A DNA stretch of 64,000 nucleotides from GCA-002712965 sp913048525 (GTDB lineage: Bacteria > Chloroflexota > Dehalococcoidia > Lucifugimonadales > UBA826): positions 1 to 64,000 of the forward strand of contig CAJWWP010000001.1 in assembly GCA_913048525.1 (NCBI GenBank). The letters run 5' to 3'. Under the pieces are notes generated by a model. That model was not told the origin of the DNA. It made no database searches and saw only the letters and a program-made list of their open reading frames with translations. Each line of letters begins with the position of its first letter. Positions within the stretch are counted from its first letter, which is position 1. Positions 34,160 to 42,098 of the stretch are shown one piece after another. Position numbers and translations under genes: made by a program.

Positions 34160-34681
34160 ATGACACCAGAACAAAAGAGAATTCAAAATTATTTGATGGG
34201 GCAAGGGAGTAAATATTCTTTTGACGAGCTATGGCCAAGGGCAGTCTCAGCTCGCCTCCAGATGATTGATGAGATTCAAGGCTTAACCCAAGAGCAGGCT
34301 GATTTTAGTTTTGATAAGGACGAATGGACTATAGCTGAGGTGTTGCATCATGTTATCGCAAGCACAGCCAGAGTGACGGAAGTGGTGGAACTTCTAGCTA
34401 ATGGAGAAATCCCAGATACAGAAGGAGTTGAACCTCCGAGGGAGCCTGCTGACGTAGGTATAAATATACTTATTGGAAAAATAACGGAAGGTGCCATAAA
34501 TTGGGCTGTAATGACATCAAGGCTTCCTAAGGGTTCAGATGAATCATTAACTTCAAGTCACAGTTTTTTTGGAGAACTGAATTCAGGTGCTTGGTATATG
34601 TTCCAAAGAGTTCATGACTTGGACCATATCGGCCAGATTACCGCATGTAAACAACATCCCGATTATCCAGATGGGGTCTGA
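34160..34681 (+). CDS. DinB-like four-helix protein
   Basis: The 173-residue product is a DinB/YfiT-type putative metal-dependent protein: DEWTIAEVLHHVIAST near residue 52-67 carries the first His, and FQRVHDLDHIGQI near 153 the last two. A much longer in-frame reading from 33809 overlaps the MFS gene and was refused; ATG 34160 lies 14 bases after the MFS stop. DinB-fold enzymes act as thiol transferases or hydrolases, so with the two monooxygenases downstream it could process an oxidised intermediate. The chemistry is inferred. Confidence 0.78.
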   Translation: MTPEQKRIQNYLMGQGSKYSFDELWPRAVSARLQMIDEIQGLTQEQADFSFDKDEWTIAEVLHHVIASTARVTEVVELLANGEIPDTEGVEPPREPADVGINILIGKITEGAINWAVMTSRLPKGSDESLTSSHSFFGELNSGAWYMFQRVHDLDHIGQITACKQHPDYPDGV

Positions 34682-34702
34682 TATCAATAACGGAGTTAGA
34701 GT

Positions 34703-35758
34703 GTGGAAATAGGTATTCGGTCCTTTTCAGGAGTTAGGTCGGACGTTTCCGATTGGAAGCCAGTAGCGGATTTTGCAAGGGAGGCTGAGAATCTAGGTGT
34801 AGACTCAATATGGACCTCAGAGGCTTGGGGGACTGATGCTATTTCCCCTCTGGCCTATCTCGCCGCCAAAACTTCTAAAATTAGACTAGGTACAGGTATT
34901 ATCCAGGTTGGTAGCAGAACCCCTGGGAATCTTATAATGACTGCTCTAACCATGCAGTCACTTTCTGGTGGAAGGTTCATTCTGGGAGTTGGAACCAGTG
35001 GCCCGCAGATTATGGAAGGTTGGCACGGAGTACGATTTCGTAACCCTGTGACAAGAACTAAGGAAATTATCGAAATTGTTAAGAAAGGTGTTGCTGGGGA
35101 TGAGCTATCCTACAAAGGCAAAGAATATATTTTGCCTCTTCCTGGAGGTGAGGGGAAAGCTATAAGAAGTAGTGCACCACCTTGTGATGTGCCCGTATGG
35201 GTAGCCTCTCTCGGTCCTTCTAATCTTGAAATGACAGGGGCTGTCGCCGACGGCTGGTTGGGAGGTTCCTTTATTCCAGAAACTGGAGATATATTTATTG
35301 ACAGGATTAAAGCTGGAGCCGAAAAAGCAGGCAAGGATTTCACTTCAATTGAAATGATGATTCCTCTTTCCTTGGAGTTTACAGATGATGTGTACGAGGC
35401 TGGAAAGCGACATGCTAGAGGATATGGATTCACATTTGGTGCTATGGGCTCAATAAAAAATAATTTTTACAAGGATGCCTATGCCAGGCAGGGTTACGGA
35501 GAAGCTGTAAATAAGGTTCAGAAGCTATGGAAAGAGGGAAAAAGAGAAGAAGCGAGGGAAGAAGTACCGCTAGAACTTGCTTTGAAGTCCAACTTGATAG
35601 GCACCAGTGGAATGGTTAAAGATCGGATACGTTTGTACAGAGACCTCGGGATAAGCTCTTTAAAGGTAGATTTGCCTGGAGAAACAATGTCGGAAAAATT
35701 GGATTCTTTAGGCAAGTTGATGGAACTTGTTAGATCTGTGGATTTGGAAATTGCCTAG
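34703..35758 (+). CDS. LLM-class flavin/F420-dependent oxidoreductase
   Basis: The 351-residue TIM-barrel enzyme uses F420 or FMN for oxidoreduction. Landmarks are DSIWTSEAWGTDAISPLAYLAAKTSKI (two motifs, near 31-57), LGTGIIQVGSRTPGNL and FILGVGTSGPQ. The Mer/MSMEG-type start and these motifs suit F420-dependent members, but FMN cannot be excluded. It starts with GTG 34703 behind GGAG. It is third in an MFS-DinB-LLM-LLM operon and lies six bases before a second paralogue. The substrate is unknown. Confidence 0.88.
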   Translation: MEIGIRSFSGVRSDVSDWKPVADFAREAENLGVDSIWTSEAWGTDAISPLAYLAAKTSKIRLGTGIIQVGSRTPGNLIMTALTMQSLSGGRFILGVGTSGPQIMEGWHGVRFRNPVTRTKEIIEIVKKGVAGDELSYKGKEYILPLPGGEGKAIRSSAPPCDVPVWVASLGPSNLEMTGAVADGWLGGSFIPETGDIFIDRIKAGAEKAGKDFTSIEMMIPLSLEFTDDVYEAGKRHARGYGFTFGAMGSIKNNFYKDAYARQGYGEAVNKVQKLWKEGKREEAREEVPLELALKSNLIGTSGMVKDRIRLYRDLGISSLKVDLPGETMSEKLDSLGKLMELVRSVDLEIA

Positions 35759-35764
35759 TATCGA

Positions 35765-36805
35765 ATGAAATTAGCACTTTTCACACATCTTTCCTGGCCG
35801 GAAAATATTTCCCAACAAGATGTATTTCATGGTGCTGTGGAACAGGTGCAGATGGCTGAGGCCAGTGGATATCATTCAGCCTGGTTTGCCGAACATCACT
35901 TTACGCGCTATAGCATGGGCTCTTCACTGAGTGCGATATTGGGACATATGGCGGCGGCAACTAAAAAAATCCGTTTAGGAACAGGTGTGATTGTTCCAGT
36001 TCTGCATAATCCGATCCGCATTGCTGAAGATACCGCCACGGTGGACGTTCTGAGCGGTGGCAGGTTAGATGTTGGATTTGGAAGGGGGGTTTACAGTTAC
36101 GAGTATGGTGGATTTGGTATTCCGGAGGAAGACAGTCAGCAAAGATTTAGAGAATCTGTATTGTCAGTGCAGAAAATGTGGACCAGACGACCAGTTTCTC
36201 TTGATGGAGACTTTTACTCCTTGAGGAATATTGATTTGGTTCCTTCACCTGTTCAAAATCCTCATCCTCCGGTTTATATTGCCGCATCACGCTCTCCTGA
36301 AACGTTGAAATTTCTTGTAGAAAATGAATTTTTACTTTGTATTGCTGTCGTTCAAGATACCAGCCATGCTCTCGAATTGGTATCGAGATATAAGAAGCTA
36401 TGTGCAGATTTTGGCAGCTCCCCACACTTGAGCGAAGTGCCATTTTTTCGATATGTCCATGTATCTGAAACTGAGGAAAATGCCATTGCAAACACTAGGC
36501 AACATATTGAATGGATTCAGGACATAATGCAGTGGAGACGTTTTCTGATAGACCATACCGAGGTGGATAGATCCATCAGTGATTGGCGCAGTAAGAGAAC
36601 CGAATTGCCCCCTAGTTACGAATATATAAGAGACAATCGCGCCTTTATAGGAACACCTGAACAGGTTGCTGAGAAAATTTTGGCTCTGAAGTCGGAAGGA
36701 ATCGAGTATTTTGGGTCTAATTTCGCTATGGCTGGATTGCCTCAGGAAGAAATTCTCAAATCGATGCGGCTTTTTGACGAGAAAGTAAGGCCTCTGATTG
36801 CATGA
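35765..36805 (+). CDS. LLM-class luciferase-like monooxygenase
   Basis: The 346-residue protein resembles bacterial luciferase alpha-like FMN monooxygenases. SAWFAEHHFTRYSMG near residue 38-52 has the AEHHF motif of alkanal-monooxygenase types, followed by KKIRLGTGVIVPVLHNP and GGRLDVGFGRG. FIGTPEQVAEKI near the end is typical. It needs reduced FMN from a partner reductase, not seen here. It closes the operon and converges with a lyase gene six bases later. Two different LLM enzymes in one operon suggest successive oxidations, an inference. Confidence 0.9.
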   Translation: MKLALFTHLSWPENISQQDVFHGAVEQVQMAEASGYHSAWFAEHHFTRYSMGSSLSAILGHMAAATKKIRLGTGVIVPVLHNPIRIAEDTATVDVLSGGRLDVGFGRGVYSYEYGGFGIPEEDSQQRFRESVLSVQKMWTRRPVSLDGDFYSLRNIDLVPSPVQNPHPPVYIAASRSPETLKFLVENEFLLCIAVVQDTSHALELVSRYKKLCADFGSSPHLSEVPFFRYVHVSETEENAIANTRQHIEWIQDIMQWRRFLIDHTEVDRSISDWRSKRTELPPSYEYIRDNRAFIGTPEQVAEKILALKSEGIEYFGSNFAMAGLPQEEILKSMRLFDEKVRPLIA

Positions 36806-36811
36806 GGAACC

Positions 36812-37675
36812 TTAAAGATATTTGTCTATCCAACCATCGTGTTCCTTTTCTCTAGTCACGCGACCAATAAGGTCTGAATACTGTGAGGCTCCTCCTAATT
36901 CGGAAGGTTTAGTGCCGCTTCTGAGAGCTTTCATCACTTCGTACACTGCCTTCACCCCGGCCATATAGGGAAGATGGCCCTGCAGAGCTACCTTTACTCC
37001 CATCGACGAGAGAAATTTTTTATCTTCAAGTTCCTGTGACAGGCTTCCCAGCATGATTGGTATCGATATAGCATCTCTTGCTGCTGCTAATTCTTCTCTG
37101 GTTGATATGCCTGCAAAAAACATGGCGTCAACCCCTGCGCTTTCATATTGTTTTGCCCTTTCTACGGCATCTTCGATACTGGTTAAGCTAAAAGCGCTTG
37201 ATCTTCCAGCAATGATCAGTGAAGAATCTGATCGCCCTTCAAGAGCAGCTTTCATTTTTCCGATACCCTCATCAATTGAAATAAGCGTTGGTTTTTGCGT
37301 TCCATACGGACGAGGAAGATGAGTGTCTTCAATCGTTAGAGCTGCCACTCCTGCGTTTTCCAATTCCTCAACGGTTCTCTTGACGTTAAGAGCATTGCCG
37401 TAGCCGTGGTCGGCGTCCACGAGTAAGGGCAGGTCGGTATTCCTACAGATTCTACGAGCTTGATCTGCAAATTCGGTTAGTGTCAGTACTATGTAGTCCG
37501 GTGCTCCTAAAACTACGGAAGAACCAATGGATCCGGCGAACATACCTATTTCAAAACCGACTTCGGTGGCCAAACGAGCTGAAACCGCGTCATACACCGA
37601 ACCAGGGAATAAACATTCTTCACCCTGCAGCACTTTTCTAAATATTTCTCTTTTTTCACTGTCTAGCATTTGCAC
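36812..37675 (-). CDS. ICL/PEP-mutase superfamily lyase, oxaloacetate decarboxylase-like
   Basis: The 287-residue TIM-barrel protein has PGSVYDAVSARLA near residue 24-36, the Mg-binding DADHGYGNALNV near 85-96, and IEDTHLPRPYG near 117 in place of the EDK..P..N motif of PEP mutase. LQGHLPYMAGVKAVYE near 232 carries a His typical of the Pseudomonas oxaloacetate decarboxylase type. That type releases CO2 from oxaloacetate or cleaves related C-C bonds in keto acids. GTG 37675 follows AGGAGG by five bases. It is divergent from the NPP-type phosphodiesterase, so may be co-controlled. Confidence 0.85.
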   Translation of the reverse strand: MQMLDSEKREIFRKVLQGEECLFPGSVYDAVSARLATEVGFEIGMFAGSIGSSVVLGAPDYIVLTLTEFADQARRICRNTDLPLLVDADHGYGNALNVKRTVEELENAGVAALTIEDTHLPRPYGTQKPTLISIDEGIGKMKAALEGRSDSSLIIAGRSSAFSLTSIEDAVERAKQYESAGVDAMFFAGISTREELAAARDAISIPIMLGSLSQELEDKKFLSSMGVKVALQGHLPYMAGVKAVYEVMKALRSGTKPSELGGASQYSDLIGRVTREKEHDGWIDKYL

Positions 37676-37819
37676 ATATTCCTCCTACATAGAAAGTTGA
37701 AGTCTAGCAGATTGATTGAATTATATGGTGAGTCTCCAACGTAAATTCTGACTTGTATTCGTTAGTGCAATTTTCTGTGTAAACTGTGAAGACACCTTAA
37801 GTTAACTGGAGTATGTGGA

Positions 37820-39283
37820 GTGACTAAACTAATAATAGCTGTTTTCGATGGCCTTCAGCCTGCTCAGGTTTCTCCCGAATTAGCTCCGAATATATATGGT
37901 GTTGCAGAGAGAGGAGTTTTTTTTGAGAATCATCATCCGGTGTTTCCGTCTGTTACTCGAATAAATGCGGCATCGATGGTTACAGGGGTGACACCAGGCA
38001 TACATGGGTTGGCGGGAAATTCGTTTGTTGCAAGGGATTATGATGCGACAAGGGTGATATCTGCACTAAACACTGAGATGGCTTCAATTGCAAAGACAGG
38101 ATTGAGGGTATTGAATGCCACTACGCTTCAAGAAATACTTAATCCATATGACATGAATTACGTTGCCTTAGGGGTTGGCACTAGCGGGAATGCCTATGCT
38201 CATAATCCCCTTGCCGAAACTCATGGAGGCGCAACGATTCATCCAGAGTTCACAATTCCATCTACGATCCAGGATTATATTGAAAACACGTTTGGAGAAT
38301 GGCCAGCAGAAACTTTACCAAACCTGCCGCGGTATGAACATGCAATGAACATATTTTTGGACTATGTCCTAGGAGATATATCGCCAGAAATTGCCCTTAT
38401 ATGGTCCTCAGAACCTGATAAGTCCCAGCATATGTATGGGGTGGGTGCGGAGGAGTCCAATCACGCCTTGAGGGAGTCTGACGAGCAGTTCGGAAGACTG
38501 GTGCAATTTATAAAATCTCATTCTTTAGAAGATGAGATTAATCTCATGATTGTTTCTGATCATGGCTATTCAACAATCATCGATAGTGTTGATCTTGAAA
38601 ATGAGCTGAAGGGTGCTGGTTTTACCGTCGGTAGTGGTACCGGGGAGGTCCTCGTGGCCCCAAACGGCGGCTGCGCACTCCTCTACGTAGGTGATTCAGA
38701 TTTAGATGTATCTGAGAAGATTGCTGAATGGATTATGTCTCAACCCTGGTGTGGAACCGTTTTAACCTCTGACAGGCTTGGCAAGATCGAAGGAACTTTG
38801 CCTTTGAGTCTGATTGGGTGTGATGGGCCAAGGTCACCCGATATTACAGTGTCATTCAAATGGACTTCTGATTCCAACGAAAATGGATTTCCTGGCTATG
38901 TGTTTTCAACAGGTGGTGTAGGAGGACAAGGGCAACATGGATCAATGAGTAGATATGAAATGAATAACACTTTGATATGCTCCGGACCTGCGTTCAGAAC
39001 TGGGGAACGCTTTCTTTCGCCTTCAGGAAATATAGATGTTATGCCTACCGCTCTGGATCTGTTGGGGCTTCCTGTACCGGCCAGCGTATCCGGGAGGATT
39101 TTAAAAGAGGCCTTTCGTCGATATAACGAACCAGTTATAGCAAATGGTGAGACTCATGTCGCTTCCCGGGCTTTAGAAGTGGATGGAAAAGAGACTACCT
39201 ATACCCAGAAAATAGCAATTTCCAAAGTAGGTTCTTCTGTTTATCTTGACGAGGGAAATGGCTGTAGAGATTCTGACTTATAA
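37820..39283 (+). CDS. NPP/PhnA-type phosphodiesterase (alkaline phosphatase superfamily)
   Basis: The 487-residue protein belongs to the nucleotide pyrophosphatase/phosphodiesterase family. FDGLQP (first metal Asp) near residue 9, the nucleophile Thr in FPSVTRINAASMVTG near 41-55, SSEPDKSQHMYG (Asp and His ligands) near 195, SDHGYS near 243 and GQHGSMS near 373 follow the NPP order. Phosphonoacetate hydrolase (PhnA) uses the same arrangement, so phosphonate hydrolysis is a possible alternative. No signal peptide is present, so it is cytosolic. Start is GTG 37820 with GGAG eight bases upstream. The next gene is a DUF6027 protein. Confidence 0.85.
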   Translation: MTKLIIAVFDGLQPAQVSPELAPNIYGVAERGVFFENHHPVFPSVTRINAASMVTGVTPGIHGLAGNSFVARDYDATRVISALNTEMASIAKTGLRVLNATTLQEILNPYDMNYVALGVGTSGNAYAHNPLAETHGGATIHPEFTIPSTIQDYIENTFGEWPAETLPNLPRYEHAMNIFLDYVLGDISPEIALIWSSEPDKSQHMYGVGAEESNHALRESDEQFGRLVQFIKSHSLEDEINLMIVSDHGYSTIIDSVDLENELKGAGFTVGSGTGEVLVAPNGGCALLYVGDSDLDVSEKIAEWIMSQPWCGTVLTSDRLGKIEGTLPLSLIGCDGPRSPDITVSFKWTSDSNENGFPGYVFSTGGVGGQGQHGSMSRYEMNNTLICSGPAFRTGERFLSPSGNIDVMPTALDLLGLPVPASVSGRILKEAFRRYNEPVIANGETHVASRALEVDGKETTYTQKIAISKVGSSVYLDEGNGCRDSDL

Positions 39284-39310
39284 CTAAGAACTTTATGGGG
39301 AGAAAATATA

Positions 39311-39700
39311 TTGGGAACGAATTTAGATAGTCAAAAATCCCACGTAATTCTAGAAAAGTACCTTTGGGATGATGATCCCTTAGATAAAGACGCTAATTTT
39401 AAACGAGACGTTGTTCTTTACACAAAAGAGGACCCAATGCCTACAGTGTCAAGGCTCAGTAGGAATCTAGATATTCCCGAAGGCGCGGTCATCAGGTATG
39501 TGCTTTGTAAGTGGGCTGCTTCTGGAAGTGACGCCTTGCTAGAAACCGGCTCCAATATGGTCAACAAAATGTCTGACATATTAGAGCAGGCAGAACAAGA
39601 CGACACCTCCCACGCTCGCTTAGAAGCGTATCAGTCCTTGCGGAAAATCGTTTCGTGGTTGCGCGTTCCTCTTGACAATCCTGACTACAGAAATGTTTAA
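39311..39700 (+). CDS. DUF6027 family protein
   Basis: The 129-residue helical product matches a family of small bacterial proteins I recognise as DUF6027: DANFKRDVVLYTKEDPMPT near residue 26-44, IRYVLCKWAASGSDALLE near 61-78 and a C-terminal SLRKIVSWLRVPL. No function is known. Start is TTG 39311 after GGGGAGA. It follows the phosphodiesterase by 27 bases, probably one transcript, and overlaps the convergent ComE-like gene by four bases at the stop codons. Confidence 0.75.
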   Translation: MGTNLDSQKSHVILEKYLWDDDPLDKDANFKRDVVLYTKEDPMPTVSRLSRNLDIPEGAVIRYVLCKWAASGSDALLETGSNMVNKMSDILEQAEQDDTSHARLEAYQSLRKIVSWLRVPLDNPDYRNV

Positions 39701-40281
39701 GAAATTCCCAACTCTGCTCTCAAATCGTTGATAGTTTGAGGCCTGCTTCTGGAAGCACGTCTTTCTCTCATACCGATTGGAAGATTTTCAACCTCTGCGT
39801 TCACTTTTATTGCTACGAAAACAGGACCTTCTTGCTTCATTATTTCTTCAAGACTGGTGGATAATTCCTCTAAGTCATCAAAGTTATAGGCGGCGGAGTA
39901 GCCTGCTCCTTTGGCCACCATGGCATAATCAATGTCTTCAGAGTTTGGCACAGGTTGTCCGCCAGTCGTTGCGTAGCAACCATTGTCCAATAGGAAATGG
40001 ACAAAGTTCTTTGGTTTTTTACCTGCTATTGATGCAAGAACTCCCAAATTCATTAGTAATGCGCCCTCGGTGTCGAAATGGACGACTTTGTGTTCTGGCA
40101 ATCCTAACGCTAATCCAAATATGGATGCCGTGGATTGTCCCATTGATCCGCCCAGCGATATGTCTCTGTTAACGTTTGTTGTCACATCAGCCCAGTGTTT
40201 TCCAGATGTTCCTTGAACAGAAACAATTGCGTCACCTCTGTGTTCTTGAAAAGCCTCATAAACCTTCTTGGCCTCTATCAT
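39697..40281 (-). CDS. ComE-like beta subunit of a split ThDP decarboxylase
   Basis: The 194-residue product resembles the thiamine-diphosphate-binding subunit of sulfopyruvate or phosphonopyruvate decarboxylases: SLGGSMGQSTA near residue 43, FDTEGALLMNLG near 69-80, LLDNGCYATTGGQP near 97-110. At the metal site the usual GDG is TEG (Thr-Glu-Gly, residues 71-73), so Mg is bound by Glu or the enzyme is altered. ATG 40281 was chosen for its AGGAGAGG site; longer starts have none. The alpha subunit lies upstream, 80 bases apart on the same strand. The keto-acid substrate is not known. Confidence 0.82.
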   Translation of the reverse strand: MIEAKKVYEAFQEHRGDAIVSVQGTSGKHWADVTTNVNRDISLGGSMGQSTASIFGLALGLPEHKVVHFDTEGALLMNLGVLASIAGKKPKNFVHFLLDNGCYATTGGQPVPNSEDIDYAMVAKGAGYSAAYNFDDLEELSTSLEEIMKQEGPVFVAIKVNAEVENLPIGMRERRASRSRPQTINDLRAELGIS

Positions 40282-40361
40282 TAAAACCTCTCCTACTTTA
40301 TTGCTGTAACTCGACCACCATTTGGTGGTCAACATATTTCCAATCAAATTTGATCTAGGAG

Positions 40362-40880
40362 TTACCTGTTAAATCCATGATATTCATCACCAATCAGGAC
40401 TACAACTGGTCTCTTACTTTTTCGAGTAGCCTCAAAAGCCTCTGTAATTCTTGGACCATCGTCATCATGTTCGACCAAGTAGTAATCAATTCGGAATGCG
40501 TTGAGAAAAGGTTCCGTATAAGTGGCAGCACTATCAGGGGTATGACCCTTTCGGGTCCATCCACGGTAACCAACAACCATTAGAAGAGGAAAGCCGGCAT
40601 CTAGAACTTGACCTCTTATAGAGTCTCCGGATTCCATCATTCCTGTGTTTTGAATCAAAACCACGGGTACTTTTCCGGCGACATTAAGGCCTAAGGCTAC
40701 AGCCATCGACTCGCCCTCGCGGGAAACAGGTACCACATCAAGCCAGTCCTGGCCTTCCATAAGTTCATAAAGATAATTTGTCTCACTATCGGGGATGGTA
40801 ATTATGTGAGTGACTCCGTTTTTCTTAAATTCCTCGATTAGGGTCTCTGGTCTAAGGATCTGCATTTGTTGATCGACCAT
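40362..40880 (-). CDS. ComD-like alpha subunit of a split ThDP decarboxylase
   Basis: The 172-residue product resembles the pyrimidine-binding subunit of sulfopyruvate/phosphonopyruvate decarboxylases. ITIPDSETNYLYELM near residue 24-38 and the REGESMAVALG segment near 53-63 hold the Glu that activates thiamine diphosphate; IQNTGMMESGDSIRGQV follows. ATG 40880 sits behind GGAGG, which lies inside an upstream GTG reading. With the ComE-like gene it makes a split decarboxylase. Coenzyme M synthesis is unlikely in this bacterium; breakdown of a C3 sulfonate, phosphonate or plain keto acid is more plausible. Confidence 0.83.
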   Translation of the reverse strand: MVDQQMQILRPETLIEEFKKNGVTHIITIPDSETNYLYELMEGQDWLDVVPVSREGESMAVALGLNVAGKVPVVLIQNTGMMESGDSIRGQVLDAGFPLLMVVGYRGWTRKGHTPDSAATYTEPFLNAFRIDYYLVEHDDDGPRITEAFEATRKSKRPVVVLIGDEYHGFNR

Positions 40881-41051
40881 AGATTTTTCCTCCACTCTTT
40901 TGCTATTTCTCTAACATGTCTCCAGCTTAGGCTGGGAAAGTATATACGACTGGACCTGCTAATGTCCTCCACTAGCCTACGAGGGGATTTGATATTGCTT
41001 TACGTTATGATTCCCCATAATTTTTAATCTGTTTGACGAAGGGAACATCCA

Positions 41052-41903
41052 ATGTATTACAACACAACACCTTACAAAGCCCCCGTCCCTGTAGTGAGAG
41101 ACGACAGAACGCATGCCCTGGTTAACATTCTTCCAAGAGAGGGGAAAAGGCTAATTGCTCGTGGAGTTCTGGAATTGCCGGAGGTCAAACGAGCCCTAGA
41201 AAATGGATGGCTCGTAGTGTCTAGAGGTATTACACCATCCTATATTTTGGAGGAGCTGACAGGTCAAGAATATGATAATGCTAACTGTACCGCTGGCATT
41301 GTCACCGAGGGACGCATGGCAAGTGTATTGGAAGAGGACAGACTAGGCCCGTGGGTGTTCAAGGCCGGGACTTTAGACGAAACACCTGTTCCAGTCGTAC
41401 TTGATCAATTTACTGCATACGATGTGTCTGTGAAGGGGGCTAACGCGGTTGATCCTGATGGAAACATCGGGGTTTTTGCAGCAGATAAAGCTGGAGGTAC
41501 GGTTGGTGGAATTTGGCCCACTATAACTGCCCGAGGTGCTCACTGGGTTGCTCCGGTAAGTCTTGAACGTTTGATTCCTTCAGTCATAGAGGCCGCTAGA
41601 CATTGCGGGAATCATCTTTGGGATTACACCATGGGACAATCCGCTGGATTTATGCCTGTCGTAAACGCTTTGGTTGTTACTGAAGTACAGGCGATTGAGC
41701 TTCTGACAGGTGTGACGGCGGTTCATGTGGGTTCGGGTGGTGTTGCAGGCTCAGAGGGGGCGGTGATGTTAGCGTTGGAGGGGGAGCATGATGTGGTTCT
41801 AAAAGCATTTGAACTCATTGAGGACATCAAGGGAGAACCTCAGTTTGATCCACCAAGACTTGTCCCTTACATAAGAGAGCCTGAAACCGCACCCTCTGGG
41901 TGA
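41052..41903 (+). CDS. Conserved hypothetical protein, possibly ISOCOT/LUD-like
   Basis: I do not recognise this 283-residue protein by name. It has glycine-rich conserved-looking blocks: SRGITPSYILEELTGQEY near 58-75, SVKGANAVDPDGNIGV near 130-145, GGTVGGIWPTITARGAH near 152-168 and VGSGGVAGSEGAV near 231-243. The GANAVDPDGNIGV block recalls the nucleotide or CoA-binding strands of LUD/ISOCOT-fold proteins, a guess. There is no signal peptide or membrane segment. GAAGGGA lies before ATG 41052. It is divergent from the split decarboxylase, so it may share its pathway. Confidence 0.68.
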   Translation: MYYNTTPYKAPVPVVRDDRTHALVNILPREGKRLIARGVLELPEVKRALENGWLVVSRGITPSYILEELTGQEYDNANCTAGIVTEGRMASVLEEDRLGPWVFKAGTLDETPVPVVLDQFTAYDVSVKGANAVDPDGNIGVFAADKAGGTVGGIWPTITARGAHWVAPVSLERLIPSVIEAARHCGNHLWDYTMGQSAGFMPVVNALVVTEVQAIELLTGVTAVHVGSGGVAGSEGAVMLALEGEHDVVLKAFELIEDIKGEPQFDPPRLVPYIREPETAPSG

Positions 41904-42098
41904 CAGCTTACAAGAAAAAACCCTTCCTAAGGTAGATTGAATATTGGTGACTAAAGGTGGTTAGTTCGTATATATTTCATTTACTGTTTTATAATTCATG
42001 AATAGAAATTGGTCTTTTGACTGTTAACACGGAAGTGCAAAACGTGAAGGATTGATTTTTCAGATGATTATTTTTATCGAAAGGCAAATTATTCACTA

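Noticed and set aside
33809..34681. 290-codon reading for the DinB gene
   Set aside because: The first 117 codons overlap the end of the MFS gene in another frame; the real family match begins at ATG 34160.
40362..40880. Coenzyme M biosynthesis (comDE)
   Set aside because: The other genes of the pathway are absent, and the host looks bacterial; only subunit similarity is present.
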